Source of the DNA: Actinomycetota bacterium
Lineage (GTDB): Bacteria; Actinomycetota; Actinomycetes; Mycobacteriales; JACQDL01
DNA length: 64,000 nt
NCBI GenBank assembly: GCA_016201065.1
Contig: JACQDL010000031.1
Coordinates: 1 to 64,000, forward strand
Reading direction: 5' to 3'
Below are positions 25,077 to 32,539 of this stretch, in pieces. The first letter of the stretch is position 1; each line of letters opens with the position of its first letter. Below the pieces are notes generated by a model, which saw nothing but the letters and a program-made list of their open reading frames with translations, searched no databases and was not told where the DNA came from. A program made the position numbers and the translations under genes.

Positions 25077-25945
25077 GCGCGTCCTCGTTCGGCTTGAGCC
25101 CACAGGGTGGCGTGCGGGGTCGGCGCGGCCGGCGCAGCCCGTGGCGGTGGTTGCCCGACCTCGCTCCATCGACGCACCAGCGCCGAGGGGGTGAGGGTGA
25201 CGCCGGGCCAGTGCTCCCGGAACGCCTCGGCGTGGCGGGCGATCTCGCCAGGACTGGCACCGATCTTGCGGAGTTCGGCGACGGCCCTGTTGCAGGCCCC
25301 CCGAGCTGGCCCGGTCATCGAGGTCGTGTCGACGTGGCAGGCGTCAACGATCGCGTCCCAGAGGTCGTCGCGGGGTCGTCGGCGCTCGCGCTCGCCGGAG
25401 GCGGGCGCCAGTAGTTGTTCTTTATTACTCCCCTCCCCTCCCCTCCTGTGGTGAGTTCCGGAGAGTTTCGGAGAGTCTGGGAGAGGTTCGGAGAGTTCCG
25501 GGGAGGTAGCGGGAGATGTGGAGAGTTCCGGAGAGTCTGGGAGAGGTACCGGCGGATCGGATTGCGACCCCTCAGCCTCGGGTGAGGTCGCCCCGGATGG
25601 ACCGTCCACCACCCCCACAGTGCAGACCGGGCACCTGGCGGCCCACCGTTTGTCGGTCTTCTGGTGATCGGGCAACCGGTGCGCGTGCAGGTAACGCCGT
25701 CCGTCCCTGGCCGTGATCCGCCGCAGCTTTCCGGCGGCGACCAACTCCTCGACCAGCGCCTGGGCGTCAACATCATCGGCCGGCAGGATCTGGAGTCTCA
25801 ACGAGAACGGGTCGTCAGGCAGGTGGCCCTGGTCGCACAGGGCGAAGTTCCAGCAGCCCATGTACAGCAGCCGCGCGAACGGGCTGAGCTTCACGATGCC
25901 GGCGTCGGTCCAGAACTCCGGCTTGAGGTACCGCATCCGGGCCAT
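25073..25945 (-). CDS. Replication initiator-like protein
   Basis: 290 residues starting MARMRYLKPEFWTDAGIVKL, the usual opening of phage replication proteins with an N-terminal winged-helix (FARLLYMGCWNFALCDQG, LRRITARDGRRYLHAHRLPD). A low-complexity centre (SPELSTSPATSPELSEP) links to a C-terminal domain (RRPRDDLWDAIVDACHVD). Neighbour of the DnaB-like helicase. The linker is encoded by DNA repeats that look like an origin, as in the lambda O gene. Confidence 0.82.
   Translation of the reverse strand: MARMRYLKPEFWTDAGIVKLSPFARLLYMGCWNFALCDQGHLPDDPFSLRLQILPADDVDAQALVEELVAAGKLRRITARDGRRYLHAHRLPDHQKTDKRWAARCPVCTVGVVDGPSGATSPEAEGSQSDPPVPLPDSPELSTSPATSPELSEPLPDSPKLSGTHHRRGGEGSNKEQLLAPASGERERRRPRDDLWDAIVDACHVDTTSMTGPARGACNRAVAELRKIGASPGEIARHAEAFREHWPGVTLTPSALVRRWSEVGQPPPRAAPAAPTPHATLWAQAERGRA
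25412..25551 (-). other. Candidate phage replication origin inside the initiator gene
   Basis: Repeats of a GTTCCGGAGAG/TCTGGGAGAGGT unit fill about 25450-25551 (at least four GGAGAG-type units; a 25-bp block recurs with a 10-bp insertion). Next to them at 25415-25430 lies TTGTTCTTTATTACT, a rare AT-rich stretch, and then a CCCCT-repeat run (GGGGA on the coding strand, G-quadruplex-like). Iterons plus AT-rich DNA in the initiator gene is a known phage origin plan. Confidence 0.6.
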
Positions 25946-26146
25946 CTACTCCTCCGTCCCCCGCCTACGGCGGGCGATGTCCTCCATCGGCACCCCACCC
26001 AGCGCCTCGGCAACATCGTCGGCATGTGGCCGACACTCCACGCACCAGTGCCGGTGGGCGAGGATCGAACGTGCCAGCAGGTTCCGGTCTGTCACCGCAG
26101 CCCTGGATGGCCGCGGCAGCGGGACCACGGTGTCGTCGGCGGTCAT
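25946..26146 (-). CDS. Small protein between WhiB and initiator
   Basis: 66 residues (MTADDTVVPLPRPSRAAVTD, RNLLARSILAHRHWCVECRP). Ends directly before the initiator start and overlaps the WhiB stop with ATGA. One CxxC pair is visible. No family recognised. Confidence 0.6.
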   Translation of the reverse strand: MTADDTVVPLPRPSRAAVTDRNLLARSILAHRHWCVECRPHADDVAEALGGVPMEDIARRRRGTEE

Positions 26147-26595
26147 TGGCTCCTCACCTTCGGTCCCCGTTTCCGGGCGGCGCCGGCAAGCCGGCGAACC
26201 CGCTCAGGCACCGGGTCGCTGTGGCGCTGGGCGTTGCGCTGAATCGCCGCGGCCCGCTGCGGCGTGAGCACGTCGGGCAGGTCCGCGTCGGTGACCACCC
26301 AGTGCCGGGCGTCACGCGATCTGGCTCTGTCCTCACGTCGCCTGGATCGCTCCTGCTCCTCCATGTCCATCCCACCCCAGATGCCGTGCCGGATGCCGTT
26401 CGTGAGTGCCCAGGTCAGGCAGTACGCCTCGACCGGGCACCGGTCACAGACCGCTTTGGCGTCGACGATCTGCCGCACCGCCGGCCCGGTGTCCCCGATC
26501 GGGAAGAACAGCTCCGGGTCCTCGTTCCGGCACGCCGCGCGGCTGCGCCACACCACGTCCGCGGACGTGTGGACGGGATCTCGTGCCGTGGTCAC
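26143..26595 (-). CDS. WhiB-family iron-sulfur regulator
   Basis: 150 residues from GTG 26595. Four cysteines at 22, 50, 53 and 59 (AACRNEDPELFFP, AVCDRCPVEAYC) have the Wbl spacing for a 4Fe-4S cluster, followed by the GIRHGIWGGMD turn. A basic C-terminal region (ARKRGPKVRSQ) suits DNA contact. Phage-encoded Wbl proteins such as that of TM4 can compete with host WhiB proteins and alter division or superinfection. Here it sits among early/replication genes. Confidence 0.93.
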   Translation of the reverse strand: MTTARDPVHTSADVVWRSRAACRNEDPELFFPIGDTGPAVRQIVDAKAVCDRCPVEAYCLTWALTNGIRHGIWGGMDMEEQERSRRREDRARSRDARHWVVTDADLPDVLTPQRAAAIQRNAQRHSDPVPERVRRLAGAARKRGPKVRSQ

Positions 26596-26933
26596 AGTGA
26601 CCCCGCCCGGTGCGTGCTCATGCCGGTACGGCGCCGTCGTGCCGCGTTCCGCCAGCTACGACGCCGAACCGCCAGCCGGCACTCCTCGCAGTACGGGGAC
26701 CGCCCCACGCATGGCGCCTCGCGGCACCGCGCGCACGCGCCGAGCGGCCGGCTGCGCTGCCACCAGGTGTTGATAGGCCGGTCGATGTCGATGAGCGCCG
26801 CGGCGACGACGAGCGCCGAGGTTGGGTCGTCAACGGCCGCCAGGGCCGGGGCGACGGCGTCGGGTTCCTCCCGCAGCAGGACCGCGACGGTGAGGACCTG
26901 GTCGATGAGTTCGCCAGCCCGGTCGTCATCCAT
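26592..26933 (-). CDS. Zinc-ribbon prophage protein
   Basis: 113 residues from MDDDRAGELIDQVLTVAVLL. The helical N-terminal half contains DDPTSALVVAAALIDIDRP. The C-terminal half has CARCREAPCVGRSPYCEECR, a four- to six-cysteine zinc site, and a basic tail. It is coupled to the WhiB gene by GTGA. DNA or protein binding is plausible. Confidence 0.65.
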   Translation of the reverse strand: MDDDRAGELIDQVLTVAVLLREEPDAVAPALAAVDDPTSALVVAAALIDIDRPINTWWQRSRPLGACARCREAPCVGRSPYCEECRLAVRRRSWRNAARRRRTGMSTHRAGSL

Positions 26934-27360
26934 CGGCCGTCGTCCTTCCAAGCAGCGCGCCCGAGCGGTGTGTTCGCAGCGCCGGCAGTCGTACGGGAAC
27001 CGGCACGCATGAGATCCACCAGTGCGCGGGCAGGCAACCGGCTTCCACCTCGGCGCGGACCCGCCGGGTGATGTCGGTGCGGCTGCGCACCCACCGGGTC
27101 CAGGGCACGACGGTGGTGGTGTCGGCGGCGGTGAACCGCCACGTGGTGCGGTCGCAGTGCAGCGCGCGCCGGTCCAGGCCGAGGGCACGGGGATGGGGCA
27201 TGTCCAGGTCGGTCAGCCAGATGATGTGCAGCATCCAGTCCAGTCCGGGAGCCAGCTCGCGCATGCCGTGGTGGTCGGCCATGGTCCGCAGCCTGCCGTC
27301 GGCGATGATGCCCTGCGCGCTGTGGACACAGGTGTAGTGGTGGAGCATGGGCGTGGTCAC
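26926..27360 (-). CDS. Uncharacterised early protein with HYTC start motif
   Basis: 144 residues from GTG 27360, overlapping the preceding stop. It opens LHHYTCVHSAQGIIADGRLR, then DWMLHIIWLTDLDMPHPRALG and TWRFTAADTTTVVPWTRW. The HYT...GII..GRLR start and the IWLTDL strand resemble ADP-ribosyltransferase-fold proteins such as DarT/Tpt1-like enzymes, but catalytic residues cannot be confirmed. May be a host-modifying early protein. Confidence 0.6.
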   Translation of the reverse strand: MTTPMLHHYTCVHSAQGIIADGRLRTMADHHGMRELAPGLDWMLHIIWLTDLDMPHPRALGLDRRALHCDRTTWRFTAADTTTVVPWTRWVRSRTDITRRVRAEVEAGCLPAHWWISCVPVPVRLPALRTHRSGALLGRTTADG

Positions 27361-27599
27361 GACTCGCCGCCCGTCTCGCCGTCGAGCAACCCGGCGGGTG
27401 CGTTGTAGCGGGCCTGGAGTTCGGCCCATACGTCCGGCCACATTGCGCGTAGCGCCCGGGCGTTGTCGGTGTCGGCCTTGCGCATGCACGCCATGAGCAG
27501 GGCGTAGAAGTCGTCGTATGCGGCAGCGATCTGCCCGGAGAGACGGTAGGAGTGATAGCGGTGACCGCCAGTCGGGCGGTTGACGTCGGGTGTGGTCAT
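27357..27599 (-). CDS. Small helical early protein
   Basis: 80 residues: MTTPDVNRPTGGHRYHSYRL then AYDDFYALLMACMRKADTDN and MWPDVWAELQARYNAPAG. Starts with an ATGA overlap and ends with a GTGA overlap. Helical, no family recognised. Confidence 0.6.
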   Translation of the reverse strand: MTTPDVNRPTGGHRYHSYRLSGQIAAAYDDFYALLMACMRKADTDNARALRAMWPDVWAELQARYNAPAGLLDGETGGES

Positions 27600-27946
27600 G
27601 GCCGGATCTCCCCGGTGTCGGGGTCCACGCCCTGCCCGAACACCGCGCGCAGCTCGTCCTCTAGCGCCAGCGGGAGCACGGCCTTGCCGGTGCGGGTCTC
27701 GTAGGCCCGCCGCAGCAGGGAGATCAGCCGCTGCCCGTCGGTCGGGTCGGAGATGACCTCGATGCGGCGGACCCGCGCGGTCGGCACCACCTCCCCGGTG
27801 TCGTTGTCGGTGGTGGTGCGTTTGCAGTCGACGAGGGCAACGACGACATGCAGGTCGTGCGGCGCGCCGATGAGGTGCTCCACGATGGCCAACAGGCCAT
27901 TCGCGTCTCCGGATGGCAAGCCGCTGGCGAGTTTCGCGGTGGGCAT
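27596..27946 (-). CDS. Early protein, replication/recombination block
   Basis: 116 residues from MPTAKLASGLPSGDANGLLA. Contains DLHVVVALVDCKRTTTDND, then RVRRIEVISDPTDGQRLISL and TGKAVLPLALEDELRAVFG. A beta-sheet plus helix layout appears throughout actinophage early regions. Function unknown; overlaps both neighbours by TGATG/ATGA. Confidence 0.6.
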   Translation of the reverse strand: MPTAKLASGLPSGDANGLLAIVEHLIGAPHDLHVVVALVDCKRTTTDNDTGEVVPTARVRRIEVISDPTDGQRLISLLRRAYETRTGKAVLPLALEDELRAVFGQGVDPDTGEIRP

Positions 27947-28449
27947 CAGGTGCTCCTCCTGGTCCTGCTCGATCTGGTGGGCGCCCACGTCGCCAGGGCG
28001 GCTCGCGCGATCGCGAGCACGCACGCCGGCGTGTATCCGGTGTGTCCGTGGCAGTGGCCGCGCTCACGGCAGGCGTCGGGATGGTCCCGGCCGGTCCGGC
28101 GGTCGACACTGGTGCGCCACGTCCACCCCGGCGGCCGGTAGCCGAACACCTTCCTGGCGGACCAGCACGCGGGCAGGGCGCAGCTGCAGCCAGGGATCGC
28201 TGCCCGCCAGGTCGGTGCCTGGCCGATCCGCCCACCAGTGAGGTGGTACACGGTGCGGCCGTCGGCGCGGACCTCACGGGCGATCGTGACGTGGGCGTGC
28301 CTCGACTCGACGCGCCGTGGTGTGGTCACCCATTCCAGGTCGTGGCGCGTCACGACGGGCTCCGGCCGGCAGACCGGGACGCCAGCGGCGAGGAGATCAT
28401 CGACCATGGTCACGGCGATCTCCTCACCCATGATCCGCAGGCCGGCCAC
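27946..28449 (-). CDS. Cys-rich early protein
   Basis: 167 residues (MAGLRIMGEEIAVTMVDDLL; a second ATG seven codons in). Contains EVRADGRTVYHLTGGR, then AIPGCSCALPACWSARKVFG, CRERGHCHGHTGYTPAC and a basic tail. Several Cys/His groups suggest zinc binding. Overlaps the next gene upstream by 40 bases. No family recognised. Confidence 0.6.
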   Translation of the reverse strand: MAGLRIMGEEIAVTMVDDLLAAGVPVCRPEPVVTRHDLEWVTTPRRVESRHAHVTIAREVRADGRTVYHLTGGRIGQAPTWRAAIPGCSCALPACWSARKVFGYRPPGWTWRTSVDRRTGRDHPDACRERGHCHGHTGYTPACVLAIARAALATWAPTRSSRTRRST

Positions 28450-28748
28450 CAGGTGCGCACGTCGGTCGCCGGACCGTGGCTGGCGTAGGGCGCCTCATCC
28501 AGCGGCCGGCCCACCCCGATGCCCTGGTCGCATTTGGGATAGGTGCGGCGGTGCCAGCGGACCAGGACCCGGTGTGCGCAGGTGCCGCAGGTGCCCAGCT
28601 CGGGCCGGGAGCGGTCGCGGGTGAGTGGGTGCCAGCCGGCCTCGACCTCGGCGCGCTGCCGCTGGGTGCGGCGCCGGCCCGCCGACAAGCGCCCGACCGG
28701 CTCCGGCTCGACCCGCGCCGGCTCCGGGAACAGGCCCGCCGCACTCAC
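28410..28748 (-). CDS. Zinc-binding early protein
   Basis: 112 residues from GTG 28748. CGTCAHRVLVRWHRRTYPKC is a compact four-Cys-type site, and the tail has RTWWPACGSW. The N-terminal part is proline/arginine-rich. The pattern recalls phage proteins that accompany replication genes. Coupled to the preceding gene by GTGA. Confidence 0.62.
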   Translation of the reverse strand: MSAAGLFPEPARVEPEPVGRLSAGRRRTQRQRAEVEAGWHPLTRDRSRPELGTCGTCAHRVLVRWHRRTYPKCDQGIGVGRPLDEAPYASHGPATDVRTWWPACGSWVRRSP

Positions 28749-28954
28749 GATCCCTCCAGCGGATGCTCGATGTACCAGCGCCGGCCGGCGACCATCGCGT
28801 GCATGTGAGCGCCACCGAACCGGCCCGGCCGGTGGCTGGCGTTGATCTCCCGCCGCAGCTCGACGGGCAGCCGGCGCCAGCAGCCCGGGCACGCGAAGTG
28901 CTTGCGGGGCACTGGCTGGCCGCAGCCGCCGGGGCAGCCGTGGGTGTCAGGCAT
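28745..28954 (-). CDS. Small zinc-ribbon protein
   Basis: 69 residues, MPDTHGCPGGCGQPVPRKHF then ACPGCWRRLPVELRREINAS. Two CxxC-type pairs form a zinc ribbon; the rest is basic. Common in actinophage early regions; function unknown. Confidence 0.65.
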   Translation of the reverse strand: MPDTHGCPGGCGQPVPRKHFACPGCWRRLPVELRREINASHRPGRFGGAHMHAMVAGRRWYIEHPLEGS

Positions 28955-29435
28955 CGGCGGTCACCTCGGTCCAGTCCGTGCCGTAGCCGGCCCACCGCAG
29001 CAGCAGGGAGGCGTCGGCGACGGTCAGGCGTAGTGGTGGGTTGGGTGCGTCGGCGACAGCGGTCGGCCAGGACAGGTCCACCAGGGCGGCGGCGGTGCGG
29101 GCCGGTAGCCAAGCGAACCACTCGCCCACGTCGGCGGTTCCGGGGCGGCGCACGATCAATAGGCCGATCGCGGCGCCGGCCACGACGCGCTGCCGCTCGG
29201 TTTCGGCCATCCATTCGGGCACGGCCCGCTCGGCGCGGGCGGGTGGTTGCAGGGACTTAACCTGGGCGATGACGCCGGGGCACAGGTCGAGGTCGCCGGC
29301 ATCCTCGGCCGAGCGGTCGCGGGTGCGCCACCCGGTGCGGATGATGCGCTCCGCACCAGGGAACCCGTGGGTGCGCCACCACGCGGCGACGGCCCGCTCG
29401 GTCGCCTTCCCGAGCCGGGCGTGGGCGGCGGTCAC
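28947..29435 (-). CDS. Nuclease-fold protein (Holliday-junction resolvase/VRR type)
   Basis: 162 residues from GTG 29435 (VTAAHARLGKATERAVAAWW). The centre GDLDLCPGVIAQVKSLQPP has the D-(x)n-hydrophobic-x-QVK pattern of PD-(D/E)xK nucleases, and the first helix carries the usual Glu. Likely processes recombination or replication intermediates together with the Sak4-like ATPase nearby. Whether it is a resolvase or another nuclease cannot be decided here. Confidence 0.68.
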   Translation of the reverse strand: MTAAHARLGKATERAVAAWWRTHGFPGAERIIRTGWRTRDRSAEDAGDLDLCPGVIAQVKSLQPPARAERAVPEWMAETERQRVVAGAAIGLLIVRRPGTADVGEWFAWLPARTAAALVDLSWPTAVADAPNPPLRLTVADASLLLRWAGYGTDWTEVTADA

Positions 29436-29626
29436 CGCTGCCGTCCCTCGGTCGGGTCGTAGTCGCCGGCCCACTCGGGCCAGTCGCCCCGCGGCGTCGT
29501 GTTGGGCCTGCTCGACCTGATGATCGTCACAAGACCGACGATCGTCGCCTCGATCAGCACGAAGGCGAGCAGACCCAGACCCAACCCGATCAGTACCAGA
29601 CTCGACGTACCCAGCCAGGTGATCAC
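29432..29626 (-). CDS. Small membrane protein
   Basis: 64 residues from GTG 29626 overlapping the preceding stop. One long hydrophobic stretch (LVLIGLGLGLLAFVLIEATI) followed by a soluble tail (RGDWPEWAGDYDPTEGRQR). No family recognised. Confidence 0.65.
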   Translation of the reverse strand: MITWLGTSSLVLIGLGLGLLAFVLIEATIVGLVTIIRSSRPNTTPRGDWPEWAGDYDPTEGRQR

Positions 29627-29820
29627 GCCAGCCACCCCCCGCCGTCCCAGACGGCCTCGTGGCGCAGGTAGACGTGGTCGGCCAGCGCGGCCGTGGCCTG
29701 CCTCGGGTCGTAGTAGGGGCCGACGACCCGCCGGCAGCCGGGGCGGTCGCACGTGGCCGTCTGGGTTGGTGGGCCGCCGCACAGCTCGTCCAGGCGTGTG
29801 GTGTCGGTGGTGGTGGTCAT
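29623..29820 (-). CDS. Small zinc-containing early protein
   Basis: 65 residues, MTTTTDTTRLDELCGGPPTQ, with TCDRPGCRRVVGPYYDPRQA and HVYLRHEAVWDG. Cys and His spacing (CDRPGC...H...H) resembles a C2H2-type site. Function unknown. ATG overlaps the preceding stop. Confidence 0.6.
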   Translation of the reverse strand: MTTTTDTTRLDELCGGPPTQTATCDRPGCRRVVGPYYDPRQATAALADHVYLRHEAVWDGGGWLA

Positions 29821-30089
29821 GAGGTCCACCACCCGGCGGGGGTGTCGGTGTGGGGGTTGTCGGTTCGCTGTGGCCGGTCTCGCTGGGCGAGCGCGGTGAT
29901 CCACCCGGCTGGTGAGGTGATCCGGGTGCCGTCCCGCCAGTGGGTGCGGGCTCCGTCGGGGGCACGGTGCCGGCCGGCGTCCGGTGCTAGCTGTGGGATG
30001 ACGACGGTGGCGTCGGGGTCGGTCGGGGTGACGGGCCAGACGAGTGCTGCCGCGAGCATGAGGCCCGCCAACAGTCCAAGCGTGATCAT
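29817..30089 (-). CDS. Small membrane-anchored protein
   Basis: 90 residues from ATG 30089 behind GGGAG. The first 20 residues (MITLGLLAGLMLAAALVWPV) are an anchor or signal, followed by a soluble tail (RTHWRDGTRITSPAGWITAL). Small early membrane proteins often affect superinfection or host processes; no specific evidence here. Confidence 0.6.
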   Translation of the reverse strand: MITLGLLAGLMLAAALVWPVTPTDPDATVVIPQLAPDAGRHRAPDGARTHWRDGTRITSPAGWITALAQRDRPQRTDNPHTDTPAGWWTS

Positions 30090-30151
30090 GATGCTCCCCT
30101 GGTTGGGGGTCGCGCGGGCGCGCTCCTTTCCCGCACGCCCGCGCGGCCAGC

Positions 30152-30688
30152 TCATGCGGTCGGTGGATTCGGGTCGGCCGGCTCGGCGTCGACAGCCGGA
30201 ACGGGGTCGGTGGGCAGCACCGATGCGGGCACCGCCAGGCGGCCGGCACGGAACTCCTCGTCGATCAGCGCCGCGCACCCCTTGGCGGGCACTACCCGCA
30301 CCGATGGGGGGCCGGTATCTACGACGATGCCGGGCACACCCGGTTCCCCGGTGGCCGGATCAACGGACTCCCCGGCTGCTTTCGCGGCCTCCAGTAACAC
30401 CGTGAGGTAGGAGGCACGGATCGTCGGCTCGGCCACGATCTCGTCGGGACGGTGCGTACGCACCCAGGCCATCAGCGCACGCGGGTCGGACACCCGGGCG
30501 CGCACCGACCCGGCGACCTGCTGCACCACACCAACCTGGGTGCGGTCAGGCCCGACCGCCCACACCGACCGGTCCCCGGCGTCAGTGGCCTCGGCGTAGC
30601 GTTGCCGGACCACGATGTCGGCGGCCTTGACCCGCTTGGCCAGCTCGGCGAGCACCAGCAGGTCCCGCGCCGCGTTCTTGGCGGTCAC
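30152..30688 (-). CDS. Partner of Sak4-like ATPase
   Basis: 178 residues from GTG 30688 overlapping the ATPase stop. The N-terminal helix (AARDLLVLAELAKRVKAADI) and VWAVGPDRTQVGVVQQVAGS strands are of a type often encoded directly after phage RecA/Sak4-like genes. Acidic, proline-rich end. A recombination or single-strand-binding accessory is possible. Confidence 0.6.
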   Translation of the reverse strand: MTAKNAARDLLVLAELAKRVKAADIVVRQRYAEATDAGDRSVWAVGPDRTQVGVVQQVAGSVRARVSDPRALMAWVRTHRPDEIVAEPTIRASYLTVLLEAAKAAGESVDPATGEPGVPGIVVDTGPPSVRVVPAKGCAALIDEEFRAGRLAVPASVLPTDPVPAVDAEPADPNPPTA

Positions 30689-31590
30689 AGGGCCTCACCG
30701 GCCTCCCGCACCCGGGCGGCGTTGCCGGCCACGATCAGCAGCTCACGCAGGGTCGTGGCGGTGCCGTCGGCGTCGACGACCGCCGCGTTGAGCAGGTTGC
30801 GGTTGCTGGCGTCGCCGTAGATTCCCCGCAGCGCCTCGGCGGTCACACCCTCGGCGAGGATCCTGGCGCGCAGTTCCACCGCGCCGGCTGGCGCGGGTTT
30901 CCCATCACCGAGCCACGCCAGCACCTGCTCGGCGAGGTCCTGCCCGGGCCGGTTGATGACCGCCCCCGACAGTGCCCGGCAGCGGCTCTTGGTGACGACG
31001 AGGGTGTTTTCCAGGTCCAGGTCGCCGACGATGTCGAACTCGTATTCGATGCCGTCGCGTTGCTCTGGCTTCAACCCGACCTTGCGGGGCACCTTCTTCC
31101 CGCGTGCGTCTTCCTCGACGACGTACTCGGTCTTGGTGCGCATGGTGACGATGACGTGGCCGTCGTAGGCGAGCAGCGCGTCGATCATCCGGCGTTCGTG
31201 GGGTCGGGCTTCCTTCCACCCGCCGAAGGAGTTCCCTCCGGCGGAGCGTTTCGCGGCGGCGTCGACCAGCTCCAGCATGCCGCCGGCACCCATCCAGAAG
31301 TGCGACATCGAATCGACGACGGTGCACCCGTATCCGCCGGCCTGCGCGGCGGCGAGCGCTTGGATGAGGTCCCGGGGGTCGAACTTCGTCATCCGGAGGG
31401 TGTCGAAGTTGAACTCGTCGGCGTACTTGCTGGCCGATCCGCGTTCGGTGTCGATGACCGCGAACCGTTCCGCGAAGTGGCTGGCGAGGGTGAGCGCGGT
31501 GTAGGTCTTGCCGGACCCGGAGGGTCCCGCGAGCGCCACACGCGCCTTCGCTTGTTCCTTCGTGGCGGGTGCGAACACGAACTCGGTCAT
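30685..31590 (-). CDS. Sak4-like RecA-fold ATPase
   Basis: 301 residues from ATG 31590 (MTEFVFAPATKEQAKARVAL). Walker A GPSGSGKTYTAL at 22-29, Walker B region CTVVDSMSHFW, HVIVTMRTKTEYV and a short C-terminal tail. This is the AAA_24/Sak4 single-strand annealing group used by phages for recombination with a paired SSB. Overlap of ATGA with the gene upstream shows coupling. Confidence 0.87.
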   Translation of the reverse strand: MTEFVFAPATKEQAKARVALAGPSGSGKTYTALTLASHFAERFAVIDTERGSASKYADEFNFDTLRMTKFDPRDLIQALAAAQAGGYGCTVVDSMSHFWMGAGGMLELVDAAAKRSAGGNSFGGWKEARPHERRMIDALLAYDGHVIVTMRTKTEYVVEEDARGKKVPRKVGLKPEQRDGIEYEFDIVGDLDLENTLVVTKSRCRALSGAVINRPGQDLAEQVLAWLGDGKPAPAGAVELRARILAEGVTAEALRGIYGDASNRNLLNAAVVDADGTATTLRELLIVAGNAARVREAGEAL

Positions 31591-32039
31591 GACGCACCAC
31601 CGGGCGCGTCGGCGAGCAGCGGGTGGCAGTCCCACCGGACCTGCTCGACCACGCGGGTCACCTCGACCGTGGGTGCGGCGGCCACGTAGTTGGGGTCCGG
31701 TACCTGTTCGACGACCGTCTCGGTGCCGGTGACGACCCGTTCGCAGACGGTGTCCCGGAGGGTTCCGATCGTGATGCGCAGACCTTCGGGGCCGCCGAGA
31801 CGGCCGGTCAGGTCCAGGTACTTCTCGTCGTATCCCGACCCGGACCCCGGGTCGTTGCGGTGCATCGGCACGCCGAGCATCCGGCGGATCTCCGCCATCC
31901 GCGGTCCAGGGTCATTGCCCCAGAGGCTGATCGACATGGCGCTGTCGCTTCCCTGGTAGGGCAGCGGCAGGTCGGGATGCTGCTCCAGCCGGTCGGCGAG
32001 CATCCGGAGGCCCCTCACATATTCGCTTCTACTATTCAC
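31587..32039 (-). CDS. Early phage protein
   Basis: 150 residues from GTG 32039 overlapping the HNH stop. Contains YVRGLRMLADRLEQHPDLPL, MSISLWGNDPGPRMAEIRRM, DLTGRLGGPEGLRITIGTLR and a C-terminal TVEVTRVVEQVRWDCHPLL. Alpha/beta protein of unknown function commonly found beside Sak4 ATPases in actinophages, by recollection of gene order rather than motif. Confidence 0.6.
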   Translation of the reverse strand: MNSRSEYVRGLRMLADRLEQHPDLPLPYQGSDSAMSISLWGNDPGPRMAEIRRMLGVPMHRNDPGSGSGYDEKYLDLTGRLGGPEGLRITIGTLRDTVCERVVTGTETVVEQVPDPNYVAAAPTVEVTRVVEQVRWDCHPLLADAPGGAS

Positions 32040-32539
32040 GTCGCACTCCTCATTGCCAGCCGCCGACGGCGCTGATACTCGCGGCAATGGATTCGACGGC
32101 ATTCCTTGCAATACCGCTTGCCGCGATTGACGTAAGTGTTGATCTCGTCGAATGGGTGACCGGCGACGCATTCGCTGGAGAGGATGTTTCGAGCTACCTG
32201 ATTCGTGCCGCGCAGGGTGTTCTCGCGACTGGTAACAACCTCAAGGTGATCAGGGTTCACACATCTGGTGTTGCGGCAGAGGTGGTCGAGGTGCATTCCC
32301 GCGGCGATCGGTCCTCGATGGAGCAACCAGGAGAGTCGGTGCGTCAATCGCCGATGCCCGCCAATGGTCATCTGTCCATAGCCGGAGCCGCTCATCGCAC
32401 CGTTCCACGACCAGCAACCCGGTCCCACTTCAACGTGCTTCCAGAATCGCCTCTCCCAGCCGGGTCGACCGTTCGTCGTGTACGACTCCAACGTCGTTGT
32501 ACCGGCGATGTATCCGGCCCGCTCCTGCTCGGCGCTCAC
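32036..32539 (-). CDS. HNH homing endonuclease
   Basis: 167 residues from GTG 32539. FWKHVEVGPGCWSWNGAMSG, GYGQMTIGGHRRLTHRLSWL, HLDHLCRNTRCVNPDHLEVV and ENTLRGTN mark the HNH_3 homing group, with a C-terminal zinc/NUMOD-like end (CKECRRIHCREY). GC content and codon use are visibly lower than neighbours, as for a mobile gene. It sits between two coupled early genes, joined by GTGA on both sides. Confidence 0.93.
   Translation of the reverse strand: MSAEQERAGYIAGTTTLESYTTNGRPGWERRFWKHVEVGPGCWSWNGAMSGSGYGQMTIGGHRRLTHRLSWLLHRGPIAAGMHLDHLCRNTRCVNPDHLEVVTSRENTLRGTNQVARNILSSECVAGHPFDEINTYVNRGKRYCKECRRIHCREYQRRRRLAMRSAT

Noticed and set aside
25440-25551. Repeats as CRISPR or transposon ends
   Set aside because: No spacers and no inverted termini; the repeats are in frame within the initiator gene and resemble iterons.
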